A DNA stretch of 55,161 bases, taken from the NCBI GenBank assembly GCA_019459485.1, contig JAIBEZ010000012.1, positions 1-55,161 on the forward strand, read 5' to 3'. Positions 35,007 through 44,161 of this stretch are shown here, piece after piece. The notes beneath the pieces are model-generated. The model searched no databases and was not told the origin of the DNA. It was given only the letters and a program-made list of their open reading frames with translations. This DNA comes from Prolixibacteraceae bacterium. Lineage in GTDB: Bacteria > Bacteroidota > Bacteroidia > Bacteroidales > Prolixibacteraceae. The first letter of the stretch is position 1, and the number at the start of each line of letters is the position of its first letter. A program made the translations under genes and the position numbers.

Positions 35007-36953
35007 CTACCCAATTCGGCTGATTTTACGGTTCAGCGGTCGTTCAATCGAAATAGGAACTTTTTCTTCAATGACACAACTTGTATCCAATCCAAACGCC
35101 TTCACATCATTGATACTTAATATACGGGTAAAGGCATGAATACCCATAATCATACTTTCCCAAGGGGATAATTTGTAATCCTGTGACATGATCCGATCCA
35201 GGTTCACAAACAGGAAGTCTGAAGGGAAGTGATGTTTCCTTAGTGATTCATAAGAACTGGTTAGTTTTATTTCGCCATTTGCTACCATGTCTTTCAATAC
35301 CTCTTTAAAATACAGGTTGATGCGGGGTTCTACTTTAAATCCAAGGTGGAAATCGATACGGATAAGTGTTCCCGGAATAAACTGGTTGACTTCATAGCTG
35401 AACGTATCCGGTTCGTCAACCGTATCCACATGCAATAGCCAATATGTTTGGGCACGTTTGGGCTGCTTGTTGAAAATTGAATACATGATTTTTGATTCGA
35501 TCTGGTACAATTCGTTGGCTTTGATAATATAAACCAGATTTGTTGAAATCTGTGGAATTGTTTTGTCGTGGCTTAAATCTTCGAATAAATGCAGGTACTT
35601 ATTAACATTCACAAAACTGATATGGCGGTTTTTAATGCGGCGACCAAAAAACCACCCAAACATGATCAATATAAATACAAAAGCCAATGCAATCGAGAAC
35701 CATCCTCCATTCGAAAATTTATGCAGGTTGGCAACCAGGAATGAACCTTCAATGGCACCGAAAACTAAAACGAACAGGGTGAGAAATGGAATAGCTACAT
35801 TTCGCTGGTGAAGAAAGAAAATCAGTAACATGGAGGTCATGATCATGGTGATTGTTATCGACAAACCATATGCAGCTTCCATATTTGAAGATTCCTTAAA
35901 AAACATGACCACAAAGCAAACAGATACCCATAAAAGCCAATTAACAAAAGGAATATAAACTTGTCCTTTAATGGTTGTAGGGTGTAAAACTTTAATTTTA
36001 GGCCAGAAATTCAGCGAAACAGCCTCACTTATCAGGGTATATGACCCGGTAATTAAAGCCTGGCTGGCAATAACCGCCGCAGCTGTCGAAATCAGAATTC
36101 CGGGGAAAAGAAACCAGCTTGGCATGATCGAATAAAATGGGTTTAAATCGGGGACTGTTTCCGGATGCAACATCAGCCATGCACCTTGCCCAAAATAATT
36201 CAGTAAAAGGGCAATCTTTACAAATATCCATGAGACCCGTATATTTTTAATTCCACAATGTCCTAAATCAGAATACAATGCTTCGGCGCCCGTGGTACAA
36301 AGAAATACTGCACCAAGCAGAATGAATCCTTTTGGGTATTGTGTCAGGAAGTCATAGGCATAAACCGGATTCATGGCATTCAAAATTTCAGGATGAGTTG
36401 TTAGTTGAGCAAATCCAAGGATTGATAGCATTGCAAACCAGACCACCATAATTGGTCCGAATGATTTTCCGATAAATTTGGTACCAAACTGCTGAACAAA
36501 GAATAGGGCAGTGATAATAGATATGACAACCGGAAGTACCGGAATTTCCGGGTTGATCAACCGTAATCCCTCAATTGATGAGGTTACAGTAATGGAGGGA
36601 GTAATAACACCGTCAGCCAAAAGGGCGCTACCGCCAACCATAGTCAGCACTGCTGCCCATACTGACTTTTTTTTCATCAATGCAAACAAGGCGAAGATTC
36701 CACCTTCTCCATGATTGTCGGCCCTCAGGGTTATGATGACATATTTAACCGTTGTTTGTAAGGTTAGTGTCCAAAATACAAGGGAAAGTGCCCCGTAAAC
36801 AAGTAGTTTATTAATTTGTGGAGCTCCGGCAATAATTGCTTTAACTACATACAAAGGACTGGTACCAATGTCGCCAAAAACAATACCGATGGTGATTAAA
36901 AGACCGGCAAAGCTTACTTTGCTGAGTGAAGAGTGTTGTTTAGTTTCCGGCAT
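35007..36953 (-). CDS. kup: Kup-type potassium transporter
   Basis: 648 residues: about twelve membrane helices in the first 430, then a cytoplasmic domain. Family motifs are GIVFGDIGTSPLYVVKAI near the N-terminus, ADNHGEGGIFALFALM, LLADGVITPSITVTSS and TGAEALYSDLGHCG. It imports potassium with protons. It is monocistronic, with a promoter box TACCTTTG 38 bases upstream. Confidence 0.95.
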   Translation of the reverse strand: MPETKQHSSLSKVSFAGLLITIGIVFGDIGTSPLYVVKAIIAGAPQINKLLVYGALSLVFWTLTLQTTVKYVIITLRADNHGEGGIFALFALMKKKSVWAAVLTMVGGSALLADGVITPSITVTSSIEGLRLINPEIPVLPVVISIITALFFVQQFGTKFIGKSFGPIMVVWFAMLSILGFAQLTTHPEILNAMNPVYAYDFLTQYPKGFILLGAVFLCTTGAEALYSDLGHCGIKNIRVSWIFVKIALLLNYFGQGAWLMLHPETVPDLNPFYSIMPSWFLFPGILISTAAAVIASQALITGSYTLISEAVSLNFWPKIKVLHPTTIKGQVYIPFVNWLLWVSVCFVVMFFKESSNMEAAYGLSITITMIMTSMLLIFFLHQRNVAIPFLTLFVLVFGAIEGSFLVANLHKFSNGGWFSIALAFVFILIMFGWFFGRRIKNRHISFVNVNKYLHLFEDLSHDKTIPQISTNLVYIIKANELYQIESKIMYSIFNKQPKRAQTYWLLHVDTVDEPDTFSYEVNQFIPGTLIRIDFHLGFKVEPRINLYFKEVLKDMVANGEIKLTSSYESLRKHHFPSDFLFVNLDRIMSQDYKLSPWESMIMGIHAFTRILSINDVKAFGLDTSCVIEEKVPISIERPLNRKISRIG

Positions 36954-36990
36954 ACCAACTAATTATTAGACTTTATTCGAAATAACGGAT

Positions 36991-36998
36991 CAAAGGTA
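36991..36998 (-). promoter_or_regulatory. -7 element TACCTTTG for kup
   Basis: On the minus strand TACCTTTG fits TAnnTTTG, 38 bases before the kup ATG. Confidence 0.4.
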
Positions 36999-37096
36999 AG
37001 TGAGTTGTAATTTGATTATTCGCTGATGGGCATTAAAAACCGGGAAATTCGTAATTTGTTAATTTGTTGAATAGTTTTGAAATCCATTTTCAACAC

Positions 37097-37139
37097 AAAA
37101 CGGAAAATCACAATGCTTTTTGCATTGATTTTCCGTTTT
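37097..37139 (-). terminator. Terminator after the first OadB-type gene
   Basis: AAAACGGAAAATCA and TGATTTTCCGTTTT form a long stem with a small bulge, directly downstream (minus strand) of the gene ending at 37162. Confidence 0.7.
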
Positions 37140-37161
37140 GTTGAATGAATTCTAAGCTATT

Positions 37162-38382
37162 TTATTTCATAAAGTAAGGAATCAAAGTCACATACAATCC
37201 GGTAATAATAGCAGTAGTTATTACTCCTGATATGTTGGCGCCCAATGCATCCTGAAGAATGATTGCTTTCGGATTTACTTCAGTAACTGCTTTCTGTGCA
37301 ACTTTTGCAGTACTTGGCACACAACTCACTCCTGCGATACCAATTACCGGATTAAATTTGCCTCCAGTCCACCAGTAAACTATATAACCTCCTAATAATC
37401 CGCCGATTCCGGATAATAACAAGGCCAGAATGCCGAGCAGTAGTAAAGGAAGAATTTTGGGGTTCAAAATCAAATGAGCCTCGCATAAAATTCCAAGCAA
37501 AAGTCCTAAAAAGAAGGTCGATCCGTAAAGTAGCGGACCTTTGATGAAGTCAACCACAGGAGCAATATCAGCTTCTCTTACAGCCACACCGAGAAATAGT
37601 GAAAAGAAGAGAGGTGCAGCAACGGGGAATAACAGGCAAAGAATCACGCACATGACAACAGCAAACAAAAGTTTCTGCGATGAACTAATCTTATTTACCT
37701 TTTTTGGTGGGGGAGGTTGAATTCCCCTGATGTGTTTCGGAACAAGTAATTTAATCAGATAGGGATATCCTCCGTATGTAAATCCCAGATACAGATAAGC
37801 TACAATTGTGATTGGTACAAAGAGGTCTTTCGAAAGGATCATGGATGTAAACAATACCATTGGTCCGTCTGCCCCACCAACCATGGCAATCGAGGCGCTG
37901 TCGGCCAGGCTCATCCCCATTGCCGAAGCGATTGGAACAACCAGGAAGGTGCCCATTTCTGCAAAAAGAGCCAGGAATATACTCAGAAACGGTCGACGAA
38001 GCATGTACCCAACATCAAGCAAAACGCCAATTCCCATGAAAATACAACAGGCAATAAGTCCGTTAGAGAAAGTAAAGGTGTAAATGGGTTGCAACCAGTC
38101 AATCTGCAGAATATTGAAAAGTTCGGTTGTATCAGTAACCAACGGATCAACAAAAAGATTGCCTTGTTTACCTCCGGGCAGAACCATTACCGCTGAATTT
38201 ATGGTAGCCATTCCCAGACCCATAGGGATCATCAGTAGTGGCTCAAGAATTTTCTTTTTGCCTAAGTAAACCAGAAATAAACCAAGAGCAATTAAAGCAA
38301 TCCTTGCCAGGAAAACATCAGTTCCTCCGGTGAATAAAGTTCCGATTCCCGGGAATAAAGTTCCCAGATCAATTTTTTCCAT
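37162..38382 (-). CDS. Sodium-pumping decarboxylase beta subunit (OadB type, copy A)
   Basis: 406 residues of mostly hydrophobic sequence. Beta-subunit motifs are MIPMGLGMATINS, SIAMVGGADGPMVLFTSMIL and NPVIGIAGVSCVPSTAKVAQ, with the aspartate of GGADGP that takes part in sodium transport. The beta subunit decarboxylates carboxybiotin while it exports sodium. It has only a small membrane protein gene with it (overlap 14 bases), and no carboxyltransferase of its own, so it may share subunits with the operon at 39450-43532. Confidence 0.9.
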   Translation of the reverse strand: MEKIDLGTLFPGIGTLFTGGTDVFLARIALIALGLFLVYLGKKKILEPLLMIPMGLGMATINSAVMVLPGGKQGNLFVDPLVTDTTELFNILQIDWLQPIYTFTFSNGLIACCIFMGIGVLLDVGYMLRRPFLSIFLALFAEMGTFLVVPIASAMGMSLADSASIAMVGGADGPMVLFTSMILSKDLFVPITIVAYLYLGFTYGGYPYLIKLLVPKHIRGIQPPPPKKVNKISSSQKLLFAVVMCVILCLLFPVAAPLFFSLFLGVAVREADIAPVVDFIKGPLLYGSTFFLGLLLGILCEAHLILNPKILPLLLLGILALLLSGIGGLLGGYIVYWWTGGKFNPVIGIAGVSCVPSTAKVAQKAVTEVNPKAIILQDALGANISGVITTAIITGLYVTLIPYFMK

Positions 38383-38686
38383 GGTAATAGTTGTAGAGTT
38401 CTTTGTTTATTACTGATTCATTACTAACTGATTCTGATTTGCTGTCACTATTTCCATGATAATACCGAAAGAGTTCTTTATTTACTGCATCAACTGAGTA
38501 GTTGTCGTTATGACTTGCTCCGAAACAATGCGGCGAAAAGATGTGCAGTAAATGAACTGACTTTGAAGATACTCTCTCTTCTTTTGGTGCCAGTAACATT
38601 TTAATGCCCCAAATAATGGTAGCAACAAAAAAACCTGTAGCAAACGTCAAAACCGCTGCAACTAAAACAAAATAACTTGCATTCAT
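38369..38686 (-). CDS. Small membrane protein next to OadB copy A (possible gamma-type subunit)
   Basis: 105 residues: one N-terminal membrane helix (about 5-32), then a polar tail with two related motifs, NKELFRYYHGN and NKELYNYYHGKN, the second at the very C-terminus. Gamma subunits of these pumps have one helix and a soluble tail, and the gene overlaps the beta gene by 14 bases, so a gamma-like role is plausible. The sequence itself is not a clear OadG. Confidence 0.6.
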   Translation of the reverse strand: MNASYFVLVAAVLTFATGFFVATIIWGIKMLLAPKEERVSSKSVHLLHIFSPHCFGASHNDNYSVDAVNKELFRYYHGNSDSKSESVSNESVINKELYNYYHGKN

Positions 38687-38823
38687 AATTTTTTTTATAT
38701 AAAATTTCTACTGGAAGACCTGTAAATGATCTCCTGTTTAAATCAATTGATTCCTAATAATCAAAGTGCTGGGGGGATAATTCAGTTATAAATCTATACC
38801 TGAATGAGTTTAAATATTATTTA

Positions 38824-39183
38824 TCATTGCAGAAATAACTGCCAGAGAGATAGTGAGAAATGATAGATAATGAAGAGGTTTATTTTTGAACCTGAAACTT
38901 GCCTCAATCCGATATTGGTTAATGAAATCTTACCTGAGAAATAAGAAGACTTGTAATTGGTTTCTGAGAATCTTTTTTTGCTTTGTGATATTTTTCGGTT
39001 GCTTATTACAATATGATTGCTCTCGGTTTTTTCAAAACCCCAGATGCCTTCAGTCCGACCCGACTCAAGGCAGCATGAATTACCCATGTTGGAAAAACCA
39101 TGATAATTCTGATCGATCGTGTTCCTTTCATTAGTATAAAAAAGTAAACATAACAGCCCAACAAATAGAAAAATCAACTTCAT
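38824..39183 (-). CDS. Doubtful short secreted protein between the two decarboxylase clusters
   Basis: 119 residues with a hydrophobic N-terminus (MKLIFLFVGLLCLLFY), then a polar stretch with two adjacent cysteines. No family is recognised and the composition is not convincing. It occupies part of the 763-base gap 38687-39449, in which I see nothing else except the terminator at 39399. Confidence 0.3.
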   Translation of the reverse strand: MKLIFLFVGLLCLLFYTNERNTIDQNYHGFSNMGNSCCLESGRTEGIWGFEKTESNHIVISNRKISQSKKRFSETNYKSSYFSGKISLTNIGLRQVSGSKINLFIIYHFSLSLWQLFLQ

Positions 39184-39398
39184 TATTTCGCTGTATTTAT
39201 ACGCCTCAAATTTACGAACATTAGACCTGGACTGTTATTGAAATACGGGTATGTTAATGTTCATTTAACATTGAAAAAAGGTGGTAATATATATCAGACT
39301 ATTTTCTGGAATTATATATATTGCTGGGGTTTCAGACTGAAAAATCAGAATGTGTTTTATTTATTTTTAAACCTTGTTTTGTCCGTTTTTCAGCAAAA

Positions 39399-39428
39399 AA
39401 GAGGTTGCCAAAATATTGACAACCTCTT
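39399..39428 (-). terminator. Terminator of the methylmalonyl-CoA decarboxylase operon
   Basis: AAGAGGTTG and CAACCTCTT form the stem, 22 bases downstream of the last gene (minus strand), with T-richness after it. Confidence 0.65.
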
Positions 39429-39449
39429 AAATATGATTGAATAAAATTC

Positions 39450-40604
39450 TTATGCGAGGAAACTTAGCAAGATACCGGCGGCAACAGCCGATCCGATAAC
39501 ACCTGCAACGTTTGGACCCATTGCATGCATCAGCAAATGGTTGGTTTTATCGTATTCCAAACCTACTACCTGCGAAACGCGCGCGCTGTCGGGAACTGCC
39601 GAAACGCCCGCATTACCAATCAGCGGGTTGATTTTGTTTCCTTCTTTCAGAAACAGATTGAGAATTTTTACAAACATCACACCGCCAAAAGTTGCAACTA
39701 CGAATGATGCTGCACCCAAGGCAAAGATACCTACTGATTTCATAGTAAGGAAGGTAGTTGCCTGAGTGGAAGCTCCTACGGTCAAGCCAATCAGAATAGT
39801 CACAATGTCGATCATCGGGCCTTTGGCAGTGTCAGCCAAACGTTTTGTAACTCCACTTTCTTTCAATAAGTTTCCGAAGAAAAGCATCCCTAAAAGCGGA
39901 AGACCACTTGGGACGATGAATGTGGTGAGCAACATACCGGCAATGGCAAAGATTACTTTTTCAGTCTTCGAAACTACACGTGGAGGTTTCATCCGGATCA
40001 AACGTTCCTTAGGAGTAGTCAACAACCTCATTACCGGAGGCTGAATAACGGGAACGAGTGCCATATACGAATAAGCTGCAATAGCAATTGCGCCAAGTAA
40101 GTCAGGAGCCAGTTTTGAAGCCAGGAAGATCGCGGTAGGGCCGTCAGCGCCACCAATGATACCAATTGCTCCGGCTTCAGTAGGGCTAAAACCCAAAGCT
40201 AAAGCAAGACAGTAAGCGCCAAATATACCCAATTGCGCAGCAGCGCCGATCAGGATTAGTTTTGGGTTTGAAATCAAGGCCGAAAAATCGGTCATGGCAC
40301 CAATTCCCAAAAAGATCAGAGGAGGATAAATACCCTGAAGTACACCAAAATAAAGGTAATTCAATACGCTGCCCGATTCGTAAACACCGATCTGATAACC
40401 TGGTGCAAATGCAACATTTCCTACCAAAATACCAAAGCCAATCGGGATAAGTAACATCGGCTCAAATTCTTTTGCAATGGCCAGATATATGAAATATAAT
40501 CCGATACAGATCATGATTACGTGACCGATCGTCATATTGGCAAAAGCGGTAAACTGAAGGAATTGAGCCAGGTGTTCGATAACAAAATTAAAGAAATTAC
40601 CCAT
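39450..40604 (-). CDS. Sodium-pumping decarboxylase beta subunit (OadB type, copy B)
   Basis: 384 residues with the beta-subunit motifs LIPIGFGILVGNV, GAIGIIGGADGPTAIFLAS and NPLIGNAGVSAVPDSARVSQ. It forms the membrane channel that removes CO2 from carboxybiotin and exports sodium. It lies 3 bases after the biotin-carrier gene and is the last gene of the five-gene decarboxylase operon. It is closer to the usual methylmalonyl-CoA/oxaloacetate decarboxylase beta size than copy A. Confidence 0.93.
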   Translation of the reverse strand: MGNFFNFVIEHLAQFLQFTAFANMTIGHVIMICIGLYFIYLAIAKEFEPMLLIPIGFGILVGNVAFAPGYQIGVYESGSVLNYLYFGVLQGIYPPLIFLGIGAMTDFSALISNPKLILIGAAAQLGIFGAYCLALALGFSPTEAGAIGIIGGADGPTAIFLASKLAPDLLGAIAIAAYSYMALVPVIQPPVMRLLTTPKERLIRMKPPRVVSKTEKVIFAIAGMLLTTFIVPSGLPLLGMLFFGNLLKESGVTKRLADTAKGPMIDIVTILIGLTVGASTQATTFLTMKSVGIFALGAASFVVATFGGVMFVKILNLFLKEGNKINPLIGNAGVSAVPDSARVSQVVGLEYDKTNHLLMHAMGPNVAGVIGSAVAAGILLSFLA

Positions 40605-40607
40605 GTC

Positions 40608-41051
40608 TTAGTCTCCTATTATTATTAACACATCACCTTCCATAACGCTGTCGCCTTTGTGTTTCAATATCGATACCACTTTACCGGCTTTATCGGCTTC
40701 AATGTTGTTTTCCATTTTCATGGCTTCCAGCATTAATAGTTTTTGTCCCATTTTTACCGAATCGCCTTCGCGTACAAACATTTCCAGAATTACACCTGGT
40801 AGCGGCGATTTGATACTTCCGGCTCCTTTTGGGCCGGCAGGACTGCTTGTTTTGGCAACCGCAGGGTGACTATCCGTTGATGGAACCACCGTTTGGCGCA
40901 CCAGTTTCGGAGTTTTTACAGCTTTCATCGTTTTGTCAACTTCAACTTTATACAAAGTTCCGTTGACTTCAATTTCGGCAAGATTGTCTTCAACGGTGAG
41001 AATCTCTGTCTCGTATTGATTGCCGTTTATGGTAAATTTGAATTTTTTCAT
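40608..41051 (-). CDS. Biotin carrier subunit of the decarboxylase
   Basis: 147 residues. The C-terminal 70 residues form a biotinyl domain with the target lysine K112 in LEAMKMENNIEA. A Pro/Ala/Ser/Thr-rich hinge (about 48-80) separates it from an N-terminal domain typical of MmdC/OadA carriers. It shuttles the carboxyl group from the carboxyltransferase to the beta subunit. It is 12 bases downstream of the LTD-OadG gene. Confidence 0.93.
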   Translation of the reverse strand: MKKFKFTINGNQYETEILTVEDNLAEIEVNGTLYKVEVDKTMKAVKTPKLVRQTVVPSTDSHPAVAKTSSPAGPKGAGSIKSPLPGVILEMFVREGDSVKMGQKLLMLEAMKMENNIEADKAGKVVSILKHKGDSVMEGDVLIIIGD

Positions 41052-41063
41052 TTCTGTGGTTTT

Positions 41064-41969
41064 TTAACGAGGTGATTTCCTAAGTGTATAAATTTTTGAA
41101 CTCCATGGAGAATAGTTTCTGGATACTTTCTGTATGGTTAAAACAGTATTCTCCTCATCGTGCAGTTCGCTTTGGTACAGATATAATGCCATGGCGATTG
41201 CAGCATTTACTTCGCCCGACATTTCTTCTGCCGAATGCTTGGCTGATACTTTAACTTCACTTTGAACTGGTTTATTGGCAGCAGCTCCTCTCCGGATAAA
41301 AAACCGACCCATGTTTTTGTAAATTACAAAAAGAATAGCCAGTGACATAAATACCACGAACATGGCAATCATGGTCATACCAATACCATAAGGATCAAAT
41401 TCAACAAAACTTTCGCCTGCCGATTTTTTCTTGGTGTAATCGTTGTTGGCTCCCGGAGTTGATTTTTCAAGATGAACCCATTCTGTACTTTCATTGGTTG
41501 GTCTGCCATAAGTAATATCAGGTTTATGTTCTGAAGGCAGGTCAACTTTGTCAACCAAAGTTTTTCCATCAGCGTTGAAGATGGCAATTGTTTTTGCATT
41601 TTTCAGATCAAAGTTAAGGTGGAAAATCCCACGTGTCGGATGATTATCTGCCCAAAAAACCATGTAATTTCTTGATGGTATTTTGGTCGCAGGGTCACCA
41701 GTCGGAATCCAGTATTTGGTTGGATTGCTGAGATCATCTGTCAGGTAACATCCGCCCATATCAACTGTGTTATAGGCCGAATTGAATATTTCAATCCATG
41801 CCGTATGCATACCGAAATCGTCCACCGAGTTTGAATCGTTCAGTACCAGAATTTCATTGAGTTTTAAGTCGCTGGCATTCTGGGCCTTGGCAACACTGGT
41901 ACCTGCAACGATCAAAAGGAGAACGGCAATTCCGTATAAAAAATGTTTAATTTCTCTTCGCATAATCAT
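41064..41969 (-). CDS. OadG-family gamma subunit fused to a lamin-tail domain
   Basis: 301 residues. A signal peptide (1-29, ending AKAQ) precedes a lamin-tail-like (LTD) domain at about 33-165: KLNEILVLNDSNSVDDFG, TAWIEIFNSAYNTVDMGGCYL and STPGANN. A membrane helix at about 196-218 and a cytoplasmic tail ending SPWSSKIYTLRKSPR are OadG-like. The gamma subunit holds the decarboxylase complex together; the LTD part would lie in the periplasm. ATG at 41963 is an alternative start. It sits 3 bases after the carboxyltransferase gene. Confidence 0.82.
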   Translation of the reverse strand: MIMRREIKHFLYGIAVLLLIVAGTSVAKAQNASDLKLNEILVLNDSNSVDDFGMHTAWIEIFNSAYNTVDMGGCYLTDDLSNPTKYWIPTGDPATKIPSRNYMVFWADNHPTRGIFHLNFDLKNAKTIAIFNADGKTLVDKVDLPSEHKPDITYGRPTNESTEWVHLEKSTPGANNDYTKKKSAGESFVEFDPYGIGMTMIAMFVVFMSLAILFVIYKNMGRFFIRRGAAANKPVQSEVKVSAKHSAEEMSGEVNAAIAMALYLYQSELHDEENTVLTIQKVSRNYSPWSSKIYTLRKSPR

Positions 41970-41972
41970 TAA

Positions 41973-43532
41973 TTATAATGGAATGTTGGTATGTTTCTTT
42001 GCCGGCATTACGTCTTTTTTTGTTGCCAGTGCCTGAAGTGCGCGGATAATACGGAAACGGGTGTTACGCGGTTCAATGATGTCATCAATGTAACCGTATT
42101 CAGCTGCTTTGTATGGATTCGCGAACTTTTCCTTGTATTCTTCTTCAGCCTGCGCAACGTAAGCCAAACGTTCTGTTTCATCTTCAATGGCTGATATCTT
42201 TTTGTTCCTGAGAACTTCGATAGCGCCTTTTGGTCCCATCACTGCAATTTCGCCGCTTGGCCATGAGTAGTTGATGTCGCCACGCAGGTGTTTCGAACTC
42301 ATCACGCAATAAGCACCACCGTATGATTTACGAAGGATAACCGTTACTTTTGGTACAGTGGCTTCGCCGTAAGCAAACAATAATTTTGCGCCGTGAATAA
42401 TGATGCCGCCATATTCCTGAGCTGTTCCGGGAAGGAAGCCGGGAACATCAACCAGTGTAACGATCGGAATGTTGAATGCATCGCAGAAACGAACGAAACG
42501 TGCTGCTTTGCGTGACGCATTGATGTCGAGCACACCTGCAAGGTAGCAAGGCTGATTGGCCACAATACCTGTTGAAATACCATTGAAACGGGCAAAACCT
42601 ATTACAATGTTCTGTGCGTAGTTGCGGTGAACTTCAAGAAATTCGTTGTGGTCAACTATTGAGTGGATTACATCTTTAACATCGTAAGGCTTGTTCGGAT
42701 TGTCAGGAATTACGGAGTTGAGTGAATCTTCCAAACGGTCAATCGGATCGTCGCAAGGAGCCAATGGTGCATCTTCCAGATTGTTTTGAGGTAGATAGCT
42801 CAGCAATTTGCGAATCAGAGAAATGCCTTCCTGTTCGTCTTCAGCAACAAAGTGAGTTACTCCTGATTTCGATCCGTGTACCGATGCTCCACCAAGTTGT
42901 TCGTCGGTTACAACTTCGCCGGTAACTGTTTTTACTACTTTAGGTCCGGTTACAAACATGTAACTGGTATTTTTGCTCATGATGATAAAGTCGGTCAACG
43001 CTGGTGAATAAACAGCGCCACCGGCACAAGGTCCGAAAATTGCCGAGATCTGCGGAACAACTCCCGAAGCCATGATATTGCGTTCGAAAATTTCAGCATA
43101 ACCAGCCAAAGCAGTTACACCTTCCTGAATACGCGCGCCGCCCGAGTCGTTGATTCCAATAACAGGAGCTCCGACTTTCATGGCCATGTCCATTACTTTG
43201 CATATTTTCAATGCATAAGTTTCCGACAATGAACCTCCGAAAACGGTAAAGTCCTGTGCATATAAATACACCACACGTCCGTCAATGGTTCCCTGACCTG
43301 TAACTACACCGTCGCCCAGGAATTTTGTTTTTTCCATGCCGAAGTTGTCGCAACGGTGGGTCACGAACATGTCGTATTCTTCAAAGCTGCCTTCGTCGAG
43401 TAACAGTTCAATACGTTCGCGGGCAGTTAATTTGCCTTTTTCGTGCTGTGCATCAATTCTTTTCTCTCCACCTCCGAGTTTTGCTTCAACGCGCAGGTCA
43501 ATCAGCTTTTTTATTTTGTCTTGATTATTCAT
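41973..43532 (-). CDS. mmdA: Methylmalonyl-CoA decarboxylase carboxyltransferase (alpha) subunit
   Basis: 519 residues, the full length for MmdA/PccB proteins. It has [19 protein letters not shown] near the N-terminus, [19 protein letters not shown], the CoA-site [13 protein letters not shown] and [17 protein letters not shown], and [16 protein letters not shown] in the C-terminal half. It moves the carboxyl group from (S)-methylmalonyl-CoA to the carrier biotin, giving propionyl-CoA. Operon context (epimerase upstream, carrier and membrane subunits downstream) favours the decarboxylase over propionyl-CoA carboxylase, which would need a biotin carboxylase. Confidence 0.92.
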   Translation of the reverse strand: MNNQDKIKKLIDLRVEAKLGGGEKRIDAQHEKGKLTARERIELLLDEGSFEEYDMFVTHRCDNFGMEKTKFLGDGVVTGQGTIDGRVVYLYAQDFTVFGGSLSETYALKICKVMDMAMKVGAPVIGINDSGGARIQEGVTALAGYAEIFERNIMASGVVPQISAIFGPCAGGAVYSPALTDFIIMSKNTSYMFVTGPKVVKTVTGEVVTDEQLGGASVHGSKSGVTHFVAEDEQEGISLIRKLLSYLPQNNLEDAPLAPCDDPIDRLEDSLNSVIPDNPNKPYDVKDVIHSIVDHNEFLEVHRNYAQNIVIGFARFNGISTGIVANQPCYLAGVLDINASRKAARFVRFCDAFNIPIVTLVDVPGFLPGTAQEYGGIIIHGAKLLFAYGEATVPKVTVILRKSYGGAYCVMSSKHLRGDINYSWPSGEIAVMGPKGAIEVLRNKKISAIEDETERLAYVAQAEEEYKEKFANPYKAAEYGYIDDIIEPRNTRFRIIRALQALATKKDVMPAKKHTNIPL

Positions 43533-43557
43533 ATTGGTTATAATAAGTTGTGAGTAA

Positions 43558-43962
43558 CTATTTGTCAGAGCAAAGTTCGGTTAATACGCCGAGTGTTGAT
43601 TTTGGGTGAAGGAAACCGATGGTAAGTCCTTCAGCGCCTTTTCTCCCGGTTTTGTCAATTACCTGAACGCCTTTTGCGGCAACATCATTCAATGCGTCGT
43701 TTACATTGTCAACAGCAAAAGCAAGGTGATGCACTCCAGGACCTTTTTTTTCAATGAATTTTCCAATTGGCCCTTCAGGATCTGTCGATTCCAGAAGTTC
43801 AATTTTAGTTTGTCCAACTTTGAAGAAAGCGGTTTTTACTTTCTGGTCGGCCACTTCTTCAACGGCATAACATTTCAGTCCCAATACATTTTCATAATAA
43901 GGAATGGCTTCTTCCAAATTGGTTACAGCTATTCCAATGTGTTCGATATGTGATATTTCCAT
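43558..43962 (-). CDS. mce: Methylmalonyl-CoA epimerase
   Basis: 134 residues, a single vicinal-oxygen-chelate domain pair. [25 protein letters not shown] at the start carries the first metal histidine, and [13 protein letters not shown] holds the second; KIELLES and LTELC give the glutamates. It converts the (R) to the (S) epimer that MmdA uses. It is the first gene of the operon, with its own promoter 63 bases upstream. Confidence 0.95.
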   Translation of the reverse strand: MEISHIEHIGIAVTNLEEAIPYYENVLGLKCYAVEEVADQKVKTAFFKVGQTKIELLESTDPEGPIGKFIEKKGPGVHHLAFAVDNVNDALNDVAAKGVQVIDKTGRKGAEGLTIGFLHPKSTLGVLTELCSDK

Positions 43963-44024
43963 CTTGTGTAAGTATTTAATTAATAAGGAATATTCTTGTT
44001 TTTAGTAGTTATTTTTTCGCGCTG

Positions 44025-44059
44025 CAAAAGTACGGATAGATTCTATCTTTTTAAACAAA
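44025..44059 (-). promoter_or_regulatory. Promoter of the mce-mmdA operon
   Basis: On the minus strand TTTG (44056-44059) and TACTTTTG (44025-44032) are spaced by 23 bases, a Bacteroidota -33/-7 pair. Confidence 0.5.
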
Positions 44060-44120
44060 TTGCTCCATTATTCGAAGTTTTGAACGTGTGTTTTGCAGCA
44101 GTGTCTGATAGTTGCAAAGA

Positions 44121-44150
44121 AAAAAGGCAGATTTTGAGGCCTGCCTTTTT
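44121..44150 (-). terminator. Terminator after the CoA-transferase gene
   Basis: AAAAAGGCAG pairs with CTGCCTTTTT, followed on the minus strand by more T-rich sequence, just after the stop at 44162. Confidence 0.75.
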
Positions 44151-44161
44151 TAAATTTATTT

